Positions 46,400-58,556 of a stretch of 64,000 bases of DNA are shown in pieces (position 1 is the stretch's first letter; each line of letters starts with the position of its first letter). Source of the DNA: Carallia brachiata (taxonomy: Eukaryota > Streptophyta > Magnoliopsida > Malpighiales > Rhizophoraceae); contig JADCRB010000043.1 of assembly GCA_021464245.1 (NCBI GenBank), positions 1,301,576-1,365,575 of the forward strand. The letters run 5' to 3'. A program made the translations under genes and the position numbers. The notes beneath the pieces were generated by a model. It made no database searches. It worked only from the letters and a program-made list of their open reading frames with translations, and was not told the origin of the DNA.

Positions 46400-48040
46400 A
46401 GGAAGAAATTAAAAACACAAGGAAGAAGAAAAGAATGAGAAAGCCATAAAACAAGAGCTATAAACAGGAGAACACTGGAAAAAAGAAAAATCTTTGGCAA
46501 TTGTATACAAGTACATAAGGAATCTGCAAGCTCCAAAACTGCTTTTCTCGATTCCAAAGTACCAATTGGCCTTCATTAGGTTTAGAGAGTACCAAAATAT
46601 TGCAAGATTCTAAATTAAGTTTACACATTTCCAATTTCTAAAAAAAAAGGTTTGATGAAATTTCTCTTTTCTCAGCAAAGAATGCCCGGAGTTCAATATG
46701 TTTACGAAGACACTATTATAAATGTCATCAACAAACAAAATTGCCCTCAAGACATAAAACAAGGAAAAGATGCCCGTTAAAGCCTAAAAGAGAACTGTTA
46801 CACAAACCAAAGTTGCAAGCAGATGCCCGTTACACTGGTGCTACTGCCAAGCATTGCACCCAATTGTTTCACCCAGCCAGCAGGCCCACAATAGCCACTA
46901 AAGCATCACCGAACGAAGACAAAAAATTGAAGAATAAAGCTAGCAGCATAAAACCAGCACATCACAACAATGTCTACTTCAAGTGTCAATCACGATGGGT
47001 TGAAGTTCAACAACACGAAATGCAACTCATGCAACAAGAGAGCATTGGTGAAATTGCCGGAATATGAGGAAAAACTCCGGGGTCTTGGCAGCCATAATTT
47101 TAGAGATTCAATGCAGAAATCAGCAAAAAAAAAAAAGCACAATCGACAGGTGAAAAACATGACCCCATTACCCAAGTAGAAAAAGGAAAAATAAGAAGAG
47201 GACAGAAGAGAAAACAAAATATATTATTTAAGACTGAAAACCAATTCGATGCAGAACTTGTAATCCTGTGTAATAATTCGGAGACATTGGAATCTATTTA
47301 AAATCTTTATGATTTTCTTGGTCCTATACAACTTTATTCACCCGAGAAATTAAATGAATCATTAAATATCTAAGATTGAAAAATCAATATATTAATTGCA
47401 TTAAATACACAAATACATCACTCGTTGCCCTCTCCGCACATGATTCCGCATCATTAGCCATAACTATAGTTGTCGCCTAATTCAAGCTCACTTATTAATT
47501 TCCCCCACATTCCAAGAAGCACAATAGCCATTAACATAATCAATCGCAGAATCCAATTGTTAAACGTGAATTAAGATAGAAAAAAACATCACTTTAACCA
47601 GTAATAAAAGCATGAACAGAATGAACTAAGCATCAAGTAAGCAATAAGGCGTAATTGGGCTAAAACAGTCAAAATTCAAGGTGATCACTGTAAGCCCAAG
47701 TCCATTTAAACACGATCAAAGCATACAAGAATCCTGAATCCACAAACAAAACCCACAATCTAAACCCAATTCCACCAAGAACCAACCAATTTAACCAGAA
47801 AACAATTAAATACATGCCCGAAAAAAAAACACACACGCAAGCACGCACACAGACGCACACATATGAACCCCATCAGCAGAAACAGGCAAAAAAGAGCACA
47901 GACGACAGGTGAGAAACATGACCCAATTACCCAAGAAGAAAAAGTAAAAAGAAAGCAACCCAGTTCATCAAAATTGAAGACAGAAGAGAAAACAAACAAA
48001 AAAAGTGGCCAATTTAGGGTTTAAGGATCTTCGATTTGAT
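46400..48040. other. Presumed intron or leader region right of the kinase pseudogene
   Basis: On the minus strand this region is T-rich, like an intron, and lies between a donor-like site at 48046 and the kinase acceptor at 46384. It contains an imperfect duplication: 47130-47217 matches 47885-47995 (GACAGGTGA, AACATGACCC, ATTACCCAAG, GACAGAAGAGAAAACAAA). No kinase N-lobe exon was found. Confidence 0.4.
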
Positions 48041-48200
48041 GCTTACTTGTGAAAAGGATAGAGTGTGAAGTAAAATGTGAATCAAAGTAAGAAACGAAGG
48101 ATCGAAACACTGCTTTTGCTGATGTGCAAATGCAAGATGACAGAGAGAAATCTCAAAAGATTGGAGATTGAATGCTTCAAAGCCTTGTTATAAAAGCAAT
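48041..48200 (-). promoter_or_regulatory. Candidate promoter and spliced 5' leader (minus strand)
   Basis: On the minus strand CTTTTATAACAAGG (about 48200-48187) looks like a TATA region. It is followed by a pyrimidine-rich, ATG-poor leader of about 110 nt and then CAA|GTAAGC, a strong donor at 48046-48041. This is how many plant genes with a 5' UTR intron begin. The only gene-like sequence downstream on this strand is the kinase pseudogene at 46384-45836. Confidence 0.4.
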
Positions 48201-48664
48201 TAAGTTCGTTCAAAGAATAAATAAAGGGAAAAAATTCAAATAGGAATTGAAGAAAATGTGTGAAAAAGAAAATTGTAAAACGAAATTTGGGAAAAAATAA
48301 AATTATTTAGATAAATGAAAAAATTATGAGTAAAGGAAATAAATAGTAATTTGTAAAAAAAAAAGTTATTTAAATAGATGAAAAAATTGAAAAAAAAATA
48401 ATTAAAAAAATAAATATTAATTTGTGAGGGAAAAAATTATTTTAAAAAAATTGTTTAGATAAATAAAAAAATTTTAAAATATATATATATAAATAATAAA
48501 ATAATAATTATATTTTTTTTCTTTCTTTTAATTGTTCTAACAAACCAAGCACAGTATAAGTTTTCTCATTATTTAATTAAAAAGAAACCAGAGTTAAGAT
48601 TGAAAACCAATTCGAAGTAAAACTTGGATTTCTTTTCCAACGAAAGCTACAACTTGTACTTCTT

Positions 48665-48845
48665 CTTTTTTTTTTTTTTTTTTTTAAACAAAAATAAGAA
48701 AGCAACAATGACATTTTATAAATTTACTAAAAAGATTTACTCGAATTTTTTATTTGAAATAAGTTTAAAAATCTACACTAAATTTGAGAGAGTGAATATT
48801 ATAGTATATAACAAGTGTTACTAAATCGTTCGAGATAGTAGAAAA
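48665..48845 (-). mobile_element. Short retroposed insert with T-run and 18-bp direct repeats
   Basis: CTACAACTTGTACTTCTT (48647-48664) and CTACAACTTATACTTCTT (48846-48863) flank 181 bp that begins with a long T-run, i.e. a poly(A) tail on the minus strand. This is the signature of L1-type target-primed retroposition. The body has no clear tRNA-derived promoter boxes, so I do not name it a SINE. A related sequence without the insert lies near 47235-47340. Confidence 0.65.
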
Positions 48846-48849
48846 CTAC

Positions 48850-50769
48850 AACTTATACTTCTTATGTAATTATTCGGAGACATCGGAACTTATTTAAATT
48901 TATATTTTTTTTTGACAACTATTTAAAATCTATATGATTTTTTCGGTTTTATACAACTTTATGGCAATCAATTAAGAGCGGGTTTGGTTTACTAGTATTG
49001 TTGTTAATTATTCATGGCTGCTATCAATTGTTGTTAATAATTAAAATAAAGTTATATAATTTAATTAAATTGATATTTACTTGTTATTATTTAAATAATA
49101 GATGATTTTTTACGTTATATTTTTATTTTATAAAAATAATATTATGAGAATATTTTGATCTAAAAATTATGGATAAGCAGTTGTAGCTGCTTTTGAATTA
49201 ACTACTCTTGAGTGGAGTTATAACAAAAGGCACCCCTCAAAACATATTACCAGAGACTGTTTCTCCTATTTTTTGAAACTGAACAATAGAAAGTACCCTT
49301 AAAAAGTTGAGTCAAACATCTTCCGAACCAATTAAATTTTTAAAATTGGAAACTCAATGTATTACATTACATTAATAATAATAATTAAAGATAAAATTGT
49401 TGACATAGATCAACTATCTCACTAACAAGTGAAAATTGAACTATATTATATGATCATATTTTAAATAATATTAAAGTGACAACAAAGTTTGTCTGACTAT
49501 ATTTAATGTTTTTATATTGTTATATTTTTTTTTAACTATCAAATGCCTCATAATACTCAGATCTAACTTTGATCTTACTAAAGAAATCCAATCAAGTATT
49601 CTCCTTATATTGGTTGGTTAACTAATTCCCTGAATAAATCGGAATATGAATTCAAATGATAATTTAAATAGCGATCTAGTCTATTTTTTATATATTGACT
49701 TGGATTCATATTCTTTTGTTGTTGCTTATCTCCTAATAAATATAAATTTATGGTGAGAGCATAGTTTTAAATTTTAAATTTATTAATGTTATGATTAAGT
49801 GTAAAAAAATTTACTCAAACTTACTAATACTCGAATAATTAGTTTGTCCTTTGAAAATGGTTAAACCGTATAGGACAGGGATCGACCCACGACTTTAACC
49901 CAAAATGTCACGATAATATACTTGAAAGCATCTTTTTCTTGTAATTGAAAAAAAAAAAAACACCACAACATCTATGATTACGTAATTTCTATTTAATAAT
50001 TACAAGAATTTATTTGTCCATCCATTTCTTTTTTAATCAAAATTATGTGAACACAATTATTAAAATATGCATTAAATGAATAATTTATTTAATAATATTT
50101 AATATTTATTTATTTTTTAAAATTATAATTTAACAATCTAAATTTGTTTGCGTTTACTATGTTCTGACCAAAATTTTCCGTGTTTGGGAATCCCACGAGC
50201 CAAAAGCTTATTGTTTCTCTGCCCACGCCGACCGTAGTTTCTTTTACTTTCCGAGATACAAAGTCAAAGAACCCAAGTGTGACCCCAGCTTGCTCAAAGC
50301 CTCAATCAGAAACGGTTGGTGACTTGATGTTGTTATAATAAATTAAGTTCATTATAACAAATAAACAAACAATTATTATAATTATCATATATAAACAAAT
50401 AACATTTATATATAAATAAACAAATAATAATATTTTTATAAATTGGTATCCATGTTAACAATTTTGTAAACAAACTTATTTGACAATTGGCCCTCCAAAC
50501 CTCCCAAATTCCAACTTGCATCTTCCAACAGATAAGAAGACATGGACAGAACCACCGAACGTTGTAATTTAATTGTAGAAAGGAATTTGTCTAATTTCAA
50601 GCCGAAATTCTTAAATTCTAGTTTTGGTTGAGACGTTCAGTAAAACTGGACTACCACCCATAATTTTCTATTTTTTTAACAAGAAAAAAAAAAGACATGG
50701 AGGCAGAAAGAGAGTCATTCTATACAGCTCACTTAACATCCTAATTTGCACCAAGACACCACCAAGTAG
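48850..50769. other. Intergenic, repeats only
   Basis: 48980-49270 holds a MITE-like block starting GGGTTTGGTTTACTA, related to 44405-44530 and 61530-62170. 47230-47340 and 48598-48965 are diverged copies (AAAACCAATTCGA, ATTCGGAGACAT, TATACAACTTTAT). No coding exon is seen. Confidence 0.5.
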
Positions 50770-51032
50770 TTGATTAAAGAGTTAGTAAATAACTGTCATA
50801 TATGGCGCAGTAAAAGAAATTATATGATATAACAAAAGAATTATAAAAAAATTATACAACGTACTAGAAGAAATCATACAACGTGTAACTAGTTAATAAA
50901 AATAAAAAATACTTGTTACACGACGAATGATTTATTCTGGCAAGTCGTATAATTTCTGTATAATTTTTATATCACATCGTATAATTTTTTTATCATATCA
51001 TATACGACAGTTACTTAACAACTCCGTATCAA
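50770..51032. mobile_element. MITE foldback, about 263 bp
   Basis: Left end TTGATTAAAGAGTTAGTAAA, then TAACTGTCATATATG. Right end is the complement of TTGATACGGAGTTGTTAAG, then TAACTGTCGTATATG. The terminal repeats are about 34 bp and pairing continues inward (ACGTGTAAC against GTTACACG). The whole element is a near-palindrome. No target duplication was resolved. Confidence 0.8.
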
Positions 51033-52095
51033 ACAACCAGATAACTTTTTCGTACATATAAATGGCTCTCAATTTCTCACTATCTCTTTATCTATCCTTT
51101 TCTGTCTTCCTCCAACAATTAGTTTTAGGATTATCGCTAGCCTCTTTGCTCGATTGCTAAACTCCCAAATCTAGCCTTTTTCGTAATTTTCACTAGTTAC
51201 TTTATTGTGCAATAAATAATTATTTCAAATATTAAAATTTCTATTTAGATTTTGATAGTTTTTTGTGCATAAGAGTTCATTTTTTTCTCTTTTTTTTAAG
51301 GAGTTTTTGGAGTTTTTGTGGATATATATATTTTGATTTTAGAGCAAGCATTCAGTTTTTTGTCTTTATTCTTTGTATTTATTCTCTTTACAAATCTTTC
51401 AAATCTATGCAATACCGAGTATTCTAGAGAGAGGACCAATGTACACAACTAACTAATAGGGGATCAAGAAAGCAAAATTTTTATTCACATGTACTTTTGA
51501 TTTACAAACCCTAGTGTATTTACAAACAAAATATATAGGGAGGTCAAATCTCACATGTACTACCTGTGGGAGTCGAACTCAAGTTGGGAATAGAAAAGAC
51601 ACGTAAATTATTACCAAATTGTCACTTGATCATCTTACCTCAATCTTCTCAAAATGTGAGTAAATAGAAAAATACAATTAACCTTAAACAAATTATAAGC
51701 GAAAACCCAAACATAAGTCGCGTGCAATATGCCTTCAAGTCATGGACGCAGCCGAGAACTTCTCCAAGCTTTTTTTCTAGACTGATTGTTTCTTGTGTAT
51801 CCATTCCTTCGAGATTCATTTCGAGATTCATTTGCTCGATCAGTGAAGAATGTACTTCCTTACAGTGCTAGTCGCACTTCAAAAAGTCAAAGGGAAAATT
51901 AAACATTTAATTAATCACAGAATGATAATATAAATTTATTATTTAAATTTTAATTATTATTTGTACTGAATTCAACATTCAATCAATGATTAAAATTCAT
52001 ATATTATATCAATATATTATTTTGTATCTAAATTTTATATCCATATATTTTTTTCTATCATTACTTTTTTTCCTAAATTTACAAACCGTAAATCT

Positions 52096-52149
<54 letters not shown>

Positions 52150-53099
52150 GTATGCTATAATATTTACCATCGTGACTCTGGTAATCGAGTTGTAATTTTC
52201 ATTCTCTTTTAGGATGTCTATCGGAGATTTCCTGTCGAACCCCAATCGAAACGAGCGGCTAAAGGAGAGATTTAAAAAAAAAAAATGAAAAAAAAGATTA
52301 ACCGTACTTAACCCCATTTTTTCGCAGATCCAAATTTTCATTCTAAAATAAAATTCTGGTTCTAGATCACAAGTCTTAATTAATGTTGTATCCCTATTTT
52401 GTCTGGCTTAATTAGAAGGCCATCGTTCTATTCCTCTTTGGGCTTAAATGGATTACAATTTAATTGCATTTAAATTGGGCTCAATTAAATCGTATTTTTA
52501 TCACGATTTAATTATATTGAACCATAATTAATTGCTTTGATCTCGGTTGACTTGTAGTTTGAGTCGCTTGATCACCAATGTATTTGGGAAAAATGAAAAA
52601 AGAAAGAAGAAAGAAAAAAAAAAACAGAAAATAGGAGAAAATAAACAAAAAAGAATAAATGTTTTTATTAGTTGAAGTCCATTTACATAAGCACAATACA
52701 ATAAAGGAGAGTATATAGAAGACCCAACACATCCCTTCCTTTTTTTCCTCCAAATAAGAGAAGCCCAAAAGCCCATACATTTTTCTACAAAGCTTCAAGT
52801 AAAATAACAGGCCCATTACAGCAAGGTTAACAAATCCCAGCAGCCCTTCTTCTCAAATAGAGGATTCTAGTATCAATAGGCCCATCCTGCCGGCTCAAGG
52901 CCTCCAGCGAGCCCAATGCAGCAGTCCAGCAAGCCCCTGCTTTCCTAGAAAGGTCCATGAGCAAGTCCATCCTTCAAGAAGCTTTTCAATGTCCAAATGA
53001 GCCCAAGAACCTAATCAGAAACCCAAACAAGTGAGTTAGGATCAAAGGCCCAACATATGCAAAGGGCCTAGAAAACTCCAAATACATTTTGAGTAATAA
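51033..53099. other. Intergenic, no gene supported
   Basis: Contains the CA/TA microsatellite at 52097-52150 and a GC-richer stretch (52680-53060, many GCCCA/AGCCC motifs) that may be an old retroelement LTR or leader. Frames here are not protein-like. Confidence 0.5.
52097..52150. repeat. (CA)22 microsatellite followed by (TA)n
   Basis: 44 bases of perfect CA repeat, then a TA run to about 52149. The open frames through it (Cys-Val or Thr-His repeats) are artefacts. Confidence 0.97.
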
Positions 53100-53215
53100 A
53101 AAAGAGATAATTTGGCATGATGCCATTGGGTCCGATGGCCCAGATTGGTCGCCTCTTCTTGGCATCTTTTATAGCATTGTAGCCTCCTTTGTTCAACCCA
53201 AAAAAAAAAAAAAAA
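53100..53215 (+). mobile_element. Probable LINE 3' tail with poly(A)
   Basis: The sequence ends TTTGTTCAACCC followed by A16 (53200-53215), much like the LINE tail at 53600-53638 (TTTTTGACCCC plus A18). It is followed by GAAATATTG, the motif that recurs at each insertion boundary nearby. Its 5' limit is uncertain. Confidence 0.5.
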
Positions 53216-53414
53216 GAAATATTGACATCTCGGAGAAATATTGGGGTGACCAATGCCTATTTGCCTAAGTAGTTGGTTTTGGTCCTCTTTAAATAAAATT
53301 TTAAATTTTAATTTTATATATTAAAAAAATAAGTATTGGAATTGAATTAATCGGGTTTAATATGATTTTTGAATGTTAAAATCTAACACAAAAACAAAGA
53401 GAAATATTGGGGTG

Positions 53415-53638
53415 GACTCCACAGAGTTCAGGAAGGCAATCGAGCAGCTGATCGCTTAGCAAATTGGGGGCTAACAATTTCATGGGGCTTCCACATGTTG
53501 TCTGATTCCCGTAAGTTGTTCGGGAAATTTTGCAGCAAGACGCTGCTGGGATTGGTTGGCCGCGAGGGGTTGATATTTAGACTAGCAATGTACTGGCTCT
53601 AAGCCTTCATTTTTGACCCCAAAAAAAAAAAAAAAAAA
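53415..53638 (+). pseudogene. 5'-truncated LINE: RNase H C-terminus plus poly(A) tail
   Basis: In one frame the plus strand reads HRVQEGNRAADRLANWGL, then SWGFHML and on to a stop near 53603. The H-x-x-x-E-x-N-x-x-A-D-x-L-A motif is the end of the RNase H domain of plant non-LTR retrotransposons. A short 3' UTR ends in A18 (53621-53638). The flanks AGAAATATTGGGG and AGACATATTGGGA look like a diverged target duplication. The insert starts within RNase H, i.e. a severe 5' truncation. Confidence 0.8.
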
Positions 53639-54368
53639 GACATATTGGGAAGCCCCAAAAAAACGCCTATAAAGGAGAGTGTCTCCCAAGAGAGATGCTG
53701 CCAACATACATACACCCACATACAAACAAGTAGAGAGAAGAAAGAAATGTAGTGAAATGCTTCTAAATTTATATAGCAAATATTCTTTGTCTCTTTCTCT
53801 CTCTTTTTTTGGGTCTCTTTTCTCTCTCTTTTGCTTGCATAGGGAAGATAAGGTAAGCTCTCTTATCCTCTCTCTCTTCTCTTATCTCTCTCCCTTCTTT
53901 TTGTTCGTCTCTCCATCTCCAACTAACAACAACGCTCTAACAATGTTTAACATTCAAAGCAAACTAACATCTAACACCGTAGCAATCTAGAAATGAACCT
54001 AAATATGGCGAGGTAAACAATAAAATTAATCTAACAACTTCAAGCACAAACAGTCCCGAAATGGTAGAAGAAAGCTCTCTCAACAGTTAGTAACCCACTA
54101 AAGTATGGCGAAATATTGATTAATTATAATCTAAATTGTGATCTGTATCTTTCTCCTTCTACATTCACTGTCCAAGAAATATTTGAGGAACGCTCTTTAA
54201 TGGGCTAGTAAACAGCCAAAGTAAAAGAAATTATATGTGCACTTTGCATTCTAGTTATTCACCTTTTTAATTATTTAATGTCTCTTCGCACTCATGTTCT
54301 TTATTTAATTTTCAGCGTCTTACCCGTTCCCTCTCTTCCCTTTTATGCTTTGTTACATCACTAAAATC

Positions 54369-54815
54369 TTTTTTTTTTTTTTTGGTAAAACTAAATTTTT
54401 GTTTTTGTTAATAAAAGAGGCACAACGCCTAAAATTTTGTTGATCTATTACAATAAAACAGGGTCATCTCATCCCTATGACATCTTGCCAAACGAACTGC
54501 TTAACACCAATTGAGAGATCCATCAATACCTGAATTTCAAGTTCTCCAGAAAACGCAGCAGTTGCCAATTAATGTACAACCTTGTTCTCCTCTCTATACA
54601 CATGATTAATGGAGACCAACCCGTCCTTAATTAGTAGTTTCCTGCAATTGTTAATGATATTTGTTTGAGAGTGCGTATCTTTGACACCTTTGAAGATATT
54701 CACTATGACCTATTGAAAATCAACTTCTAAGCACACTTTCTTATCTTTAAAATTTCACGCAAGATCCAACCCAATATAAATACCTCATATTTCTGCGCGT
54801 TAAGCCCACTAACTG
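54369..54815 (-). pseudogene. LINE RNase H remnant, minus strand
   Basis: A T15 run (54369-54383) marks a poly(A) tail on the minus strand. Upstream of it that strand reads in pieces LNAQKYEVFILGW, then INNCRKLLIKDGLVSINHVY followed by REENKVVH, then a LATAAF segment. This matches the RNase H domain of plant LINEs (HVYRExN-x-x-A-D-x-LA). Stops and frameshifts break it. It is a 5'-truncated dead copy. Confidence 0.75.
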
Positions 54816-55591
54816 GCCTTATAACCAGTCCTCTTCGTATTTTAGGTTACCCACTCCAATAATCTCGTCGAGGGTATGATCGAAAAAAAAATCTCATCGA
54901 GGGACCCAAAAAAACAAAGAAAAAATCTTGCCGAGGAGTTGATCTGCATGTCCCAAAATCCAAATCCAAATTATTTTTTTCTCCCCGTCAGAAATCCAAG
55001 TTACTTAGACCGAAAAAAAAAATCCAAGTTACTAGTTAAATAAATAATAAGCTTTAAACTAACTACTTAACTCAATTAGCCTATACATTTTATATTGAAA
55101 GAGAAATTAAGAGTTCGAGCTATGCCTCTTTCATCCCTCTTTCCCATTGTCTGGACATTGCCCTCATGTCAAAAAAACAAAATGCCATTAACTGTACCGC
55201 AGTTGCTTTTGAAACAAATTATTGGAGTCTAGGCACCGATTGGTAATAAATACACGTTTCCCCCTTCTTGGGAGAAGGTTGACTGACAGAAGACAAATAT
55301 TCAGAAAAAGTGTTAAGAATACAATAAATCATAATATTTATGTAATTGTATTATTTTTTATAATAAATAATAAAATAATAATTTATGATATCACATTTTA
55401 TTAATACTATAATAATAAATATAATAATTTGTTGTATTTAAGGCCCTTTTTCTGGCCATTTACCTTTGGTCATGCACCGATTTCCTTTTTTTCTTTTGAT
55501 ATACATTAGTTGAAAAGACGTATTAGTATGGAGTATGGAATTACGCATCTTAATTTCTTATCCGTGATTGTTCCAATGGAACGGAATATAT

Positions 55592-56302
55592 TATGAGCTG
55601 TTTGGGTTAATTTTTAAAAAGTTATATTTGTATTTTATTTTTAAAAAGTAGAAAAGTGAGTATTTGATTAATTTTTTATTTTATTATTTAATTTTATAAT
55701 TTTTATACAATATTCTAAAAGCAACTGATTAAAAAGTAACTCAATATTACTTTTTACTATTTTTTACGTTACTTTTCAATTTTTAACGTTAATAATAATT
55801 TATATAAACTAAATTACTCTCAAATAATATTTATACAACATTATTATTTTTTACTTACCATTTTAATGTGATTTGTTAGTTGTTATTCAATATCATCAAT
55901 ATTTGTATAAACACAATATTTTTATTTTTTAATAATTCTTAAATAATAATTTTTTTACTTCAAATTTTTATTAATATTGACACTTAAAAAATATTTCAAA
56001 CATTATATTTTTTTACTATATAGTAAACATTAATTATTTTTTAAAAAAATAAAAATTAAGTGAAAATTTTCTTAACATTATTTATAGAATATTTATTTCT
56101 AAAAATAAAATTATAAAATATAAAAATAATTTTGTTAATATGATCAATTAATGTAAATTAAATGTCTAAATCAATAATTTAATTATCCAACAACAACAAT
56201 AATATAAAATTAATCAAACATTTTATTATTTTTTTTCAATAATCAGTAACAGACAATAACAATCAGCAATAACAATATTAAATAAATAGCTCAAACAGAC
56301 CT
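55592..56302. mobile_element. MITE-like element, about 700 bp, AT-rich
   Basis: Left end GAGCTGTTTGGGTTAATTTT. The right end is the complement of GTCTGTTTGAGCTATTTATT. The interior is extremely AT-rich with no coding capacity. A target duplication was not resolved, so the boundaries are approximate. Confidence 0.55.
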
Positions 56303-58491
56303 ATGTCGATTAATAGCAAAGTGAAATCTGTTAATGAGCCCCACAAATCTGTTTAATGATTAAATTAAAAAAGGGACAAGGTGGACTGTCCATGGCACTC
56401 GAGCCATCCACCTTCTATTTTTTTTTAAAATTTTTTAGAAATAATTAAAAAAAATAATACAAAATATATTTAAGGTAATACTAATTATGTTTAGAGTAAC
56501 GTTAAGTACATTTAAATTTTAATTTTAAAAAAAAATTAAAATTTTTTTTAATGTTTCGGGCTACATGGACTGAGAAAAATCTCAGTCCATGTACCCAAGC
56601 CCATTAAAAAATTGGATGGATCTAGAGTCATTGTGTTAAGTTTCAACACCACGACCACGTAATGCTCTTCTCAATGTGTTTTTCTATTTTTTTTTTTGAA
56701 ATGCCAGTCCAACGGGAGATGAGAATGAGGACATGAGCCGAAAATTGAACCCCTCTCCATGTGATTGGACAAGCTAGGCTAGAACCTCAACAATTCTCTC
56801 AATGTTCATTTGGGCAGAAAAGGTGTAACAAGTTTAATCTACCTATAAAAAGTCTTCCAAGTCATTTTGGATGGGGCACGATGGCAGCACAACGTATGGC
56901 CACGGACTGAGATTTTGAAAGTTTTGGCAATTAGCTGACTTATACGTAGGAATAATTAACACTAAATGGTTAAGTTAACAACTGGATGGTTTTCTAAACG
57001 TTCCCAGTTTCAAATGTGGGGGCTCCAAGCGATGTCATCTCAATCAACTAGGTGCAAAAGCTCTTTAATTAGGCCACTTTTCGGAAGGTAAGGTTGCAAC
57101 CGATTTGGACCAATACCTATGCAATAAAGAGAGATTTGGAAATATCTGATATCTTCAATCACCATATCCACGCAAACTACCGCTGACTTCCCTGTTCCCA
57201 CTCCAGAAGTTGAATTTTCACAACTAAAAAATACTTACATACTTTGTGCTGTCCGGGTTTGGGTCATGGTCCTTATTGTTCACGTGCTTGATTATAAGTC
57301 AAAATCTCATGATTTTTTTAAAAAATTTTTATTTTGACTTTTATTTTTTTTTTTAGTGATGGTAGTTTATTTATAATTTTATATTATATAATAAATTAGA
57401 TTTATTTAAATAAAAAATTAAAAATTATATTAAATCATAAATTAGTCTTACTCACTAAAAAAAATAATAAAATGAGAAAACACTTTTTTTTTTATAGATT
57501 TCTTCTTTTTGCATAATTATTAATGAATTAACAGTTAAGAGCGATGTACAATTTATGACATGAAAATATATATAATTAATTTAACGATTTATCTAATTTT
57601 TTTAATTTTAATATATTTTTTACGATCTAACGATTTAAATTTTATATATTAATTTTGTATCTACTTTTACTGTATTTACATAATTTTTTGGCTTAAATTT
57701 TTGCCAAATAGCTTTTCACGAGTCCCTGTCACCAGCCACCATGCCACTATGGCTAATTGGGGTGTTAAATTGTACTTTTTAGTTAATAATCTTAACGTGA
57801 AATTGAAGGTGATATCTACGAGAGATTATCACATGTAATCAAGCCAAAAGATCTACTGATCGACTTGTGGGGCACTCTCAAAAGACAATGAATTTAATAA
57901 TAATTCTTAATCCTAGCTTTTAATAATTCATTCGAAAATACGTTAAGATTATTAACTGAAAAAGTATAATTAAACGCCCTATTTGTCATGGTGGCATGGT
58001 GGCATGGTGGTGGGTGATTGGGACTCGGGGAAAGCGAGTTGCCAAAAACAGCCCGGCATCCTCCAGCGTCCTCACAAACACCGTCCTGAAACAAAAATCA
58101 GTGTTAACTGCAACTACACACACTATTTATTGTGTGGACCTGATGCTTGACCTCTCCGCATTCCTTTCACATGTGCTAATACAGCTCCGTTATAATATTA
58201 CTGTATTTTAAATAGTATTAAAGTAATTGTGTATTATATTCGATAATATCTAAAATTTATTTATTTATTTGTATTCAAATTTAATTAGAATATATTATAT
58301 CAATTTTACTTTAATTTTATCTAAAGAATCTCTCTAAATATTTTTTGTATTTATAATGGTACTAAGTGGGCTACTTGCTTGTTAATCCTATTATATATTG
58401 ACCCATCAAAGAAAAGAAAAGAACATGAGAAACATGGGATTATAGACTTTACAGTGGCTCGTGATAAGCCGCCCATATCATTGGTAAGTAC

Positions 58492-58556
58492 GGTGGTCCT
58501 CTCATCCACTTCCACTCCTAAAGAGGAAGTCTGCTTACTTCCTCCTCCAGGACCAC
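58492..58556. repeat. Small perfect-stem inverted repeat
   Basis: GTGGTCCT and AGGACCAC flank about 49 bases, with a second inner pair ACTTCC / GGAAGT. The stem is short and could be chance. Confidence 0.4.

Noticed and set aside
47669..47999. Cys/Val/Phe-rich minus-strand frames
   Set aside because: They lie in T-rich, intron-like sequence with GT-rich runs. No protein family match is apparent and they overlap each other.
52009..52341. Frames through the CA repeat (Cys-Val or Thr-His runs)
   Set aside because: Pure microsatellite translation.
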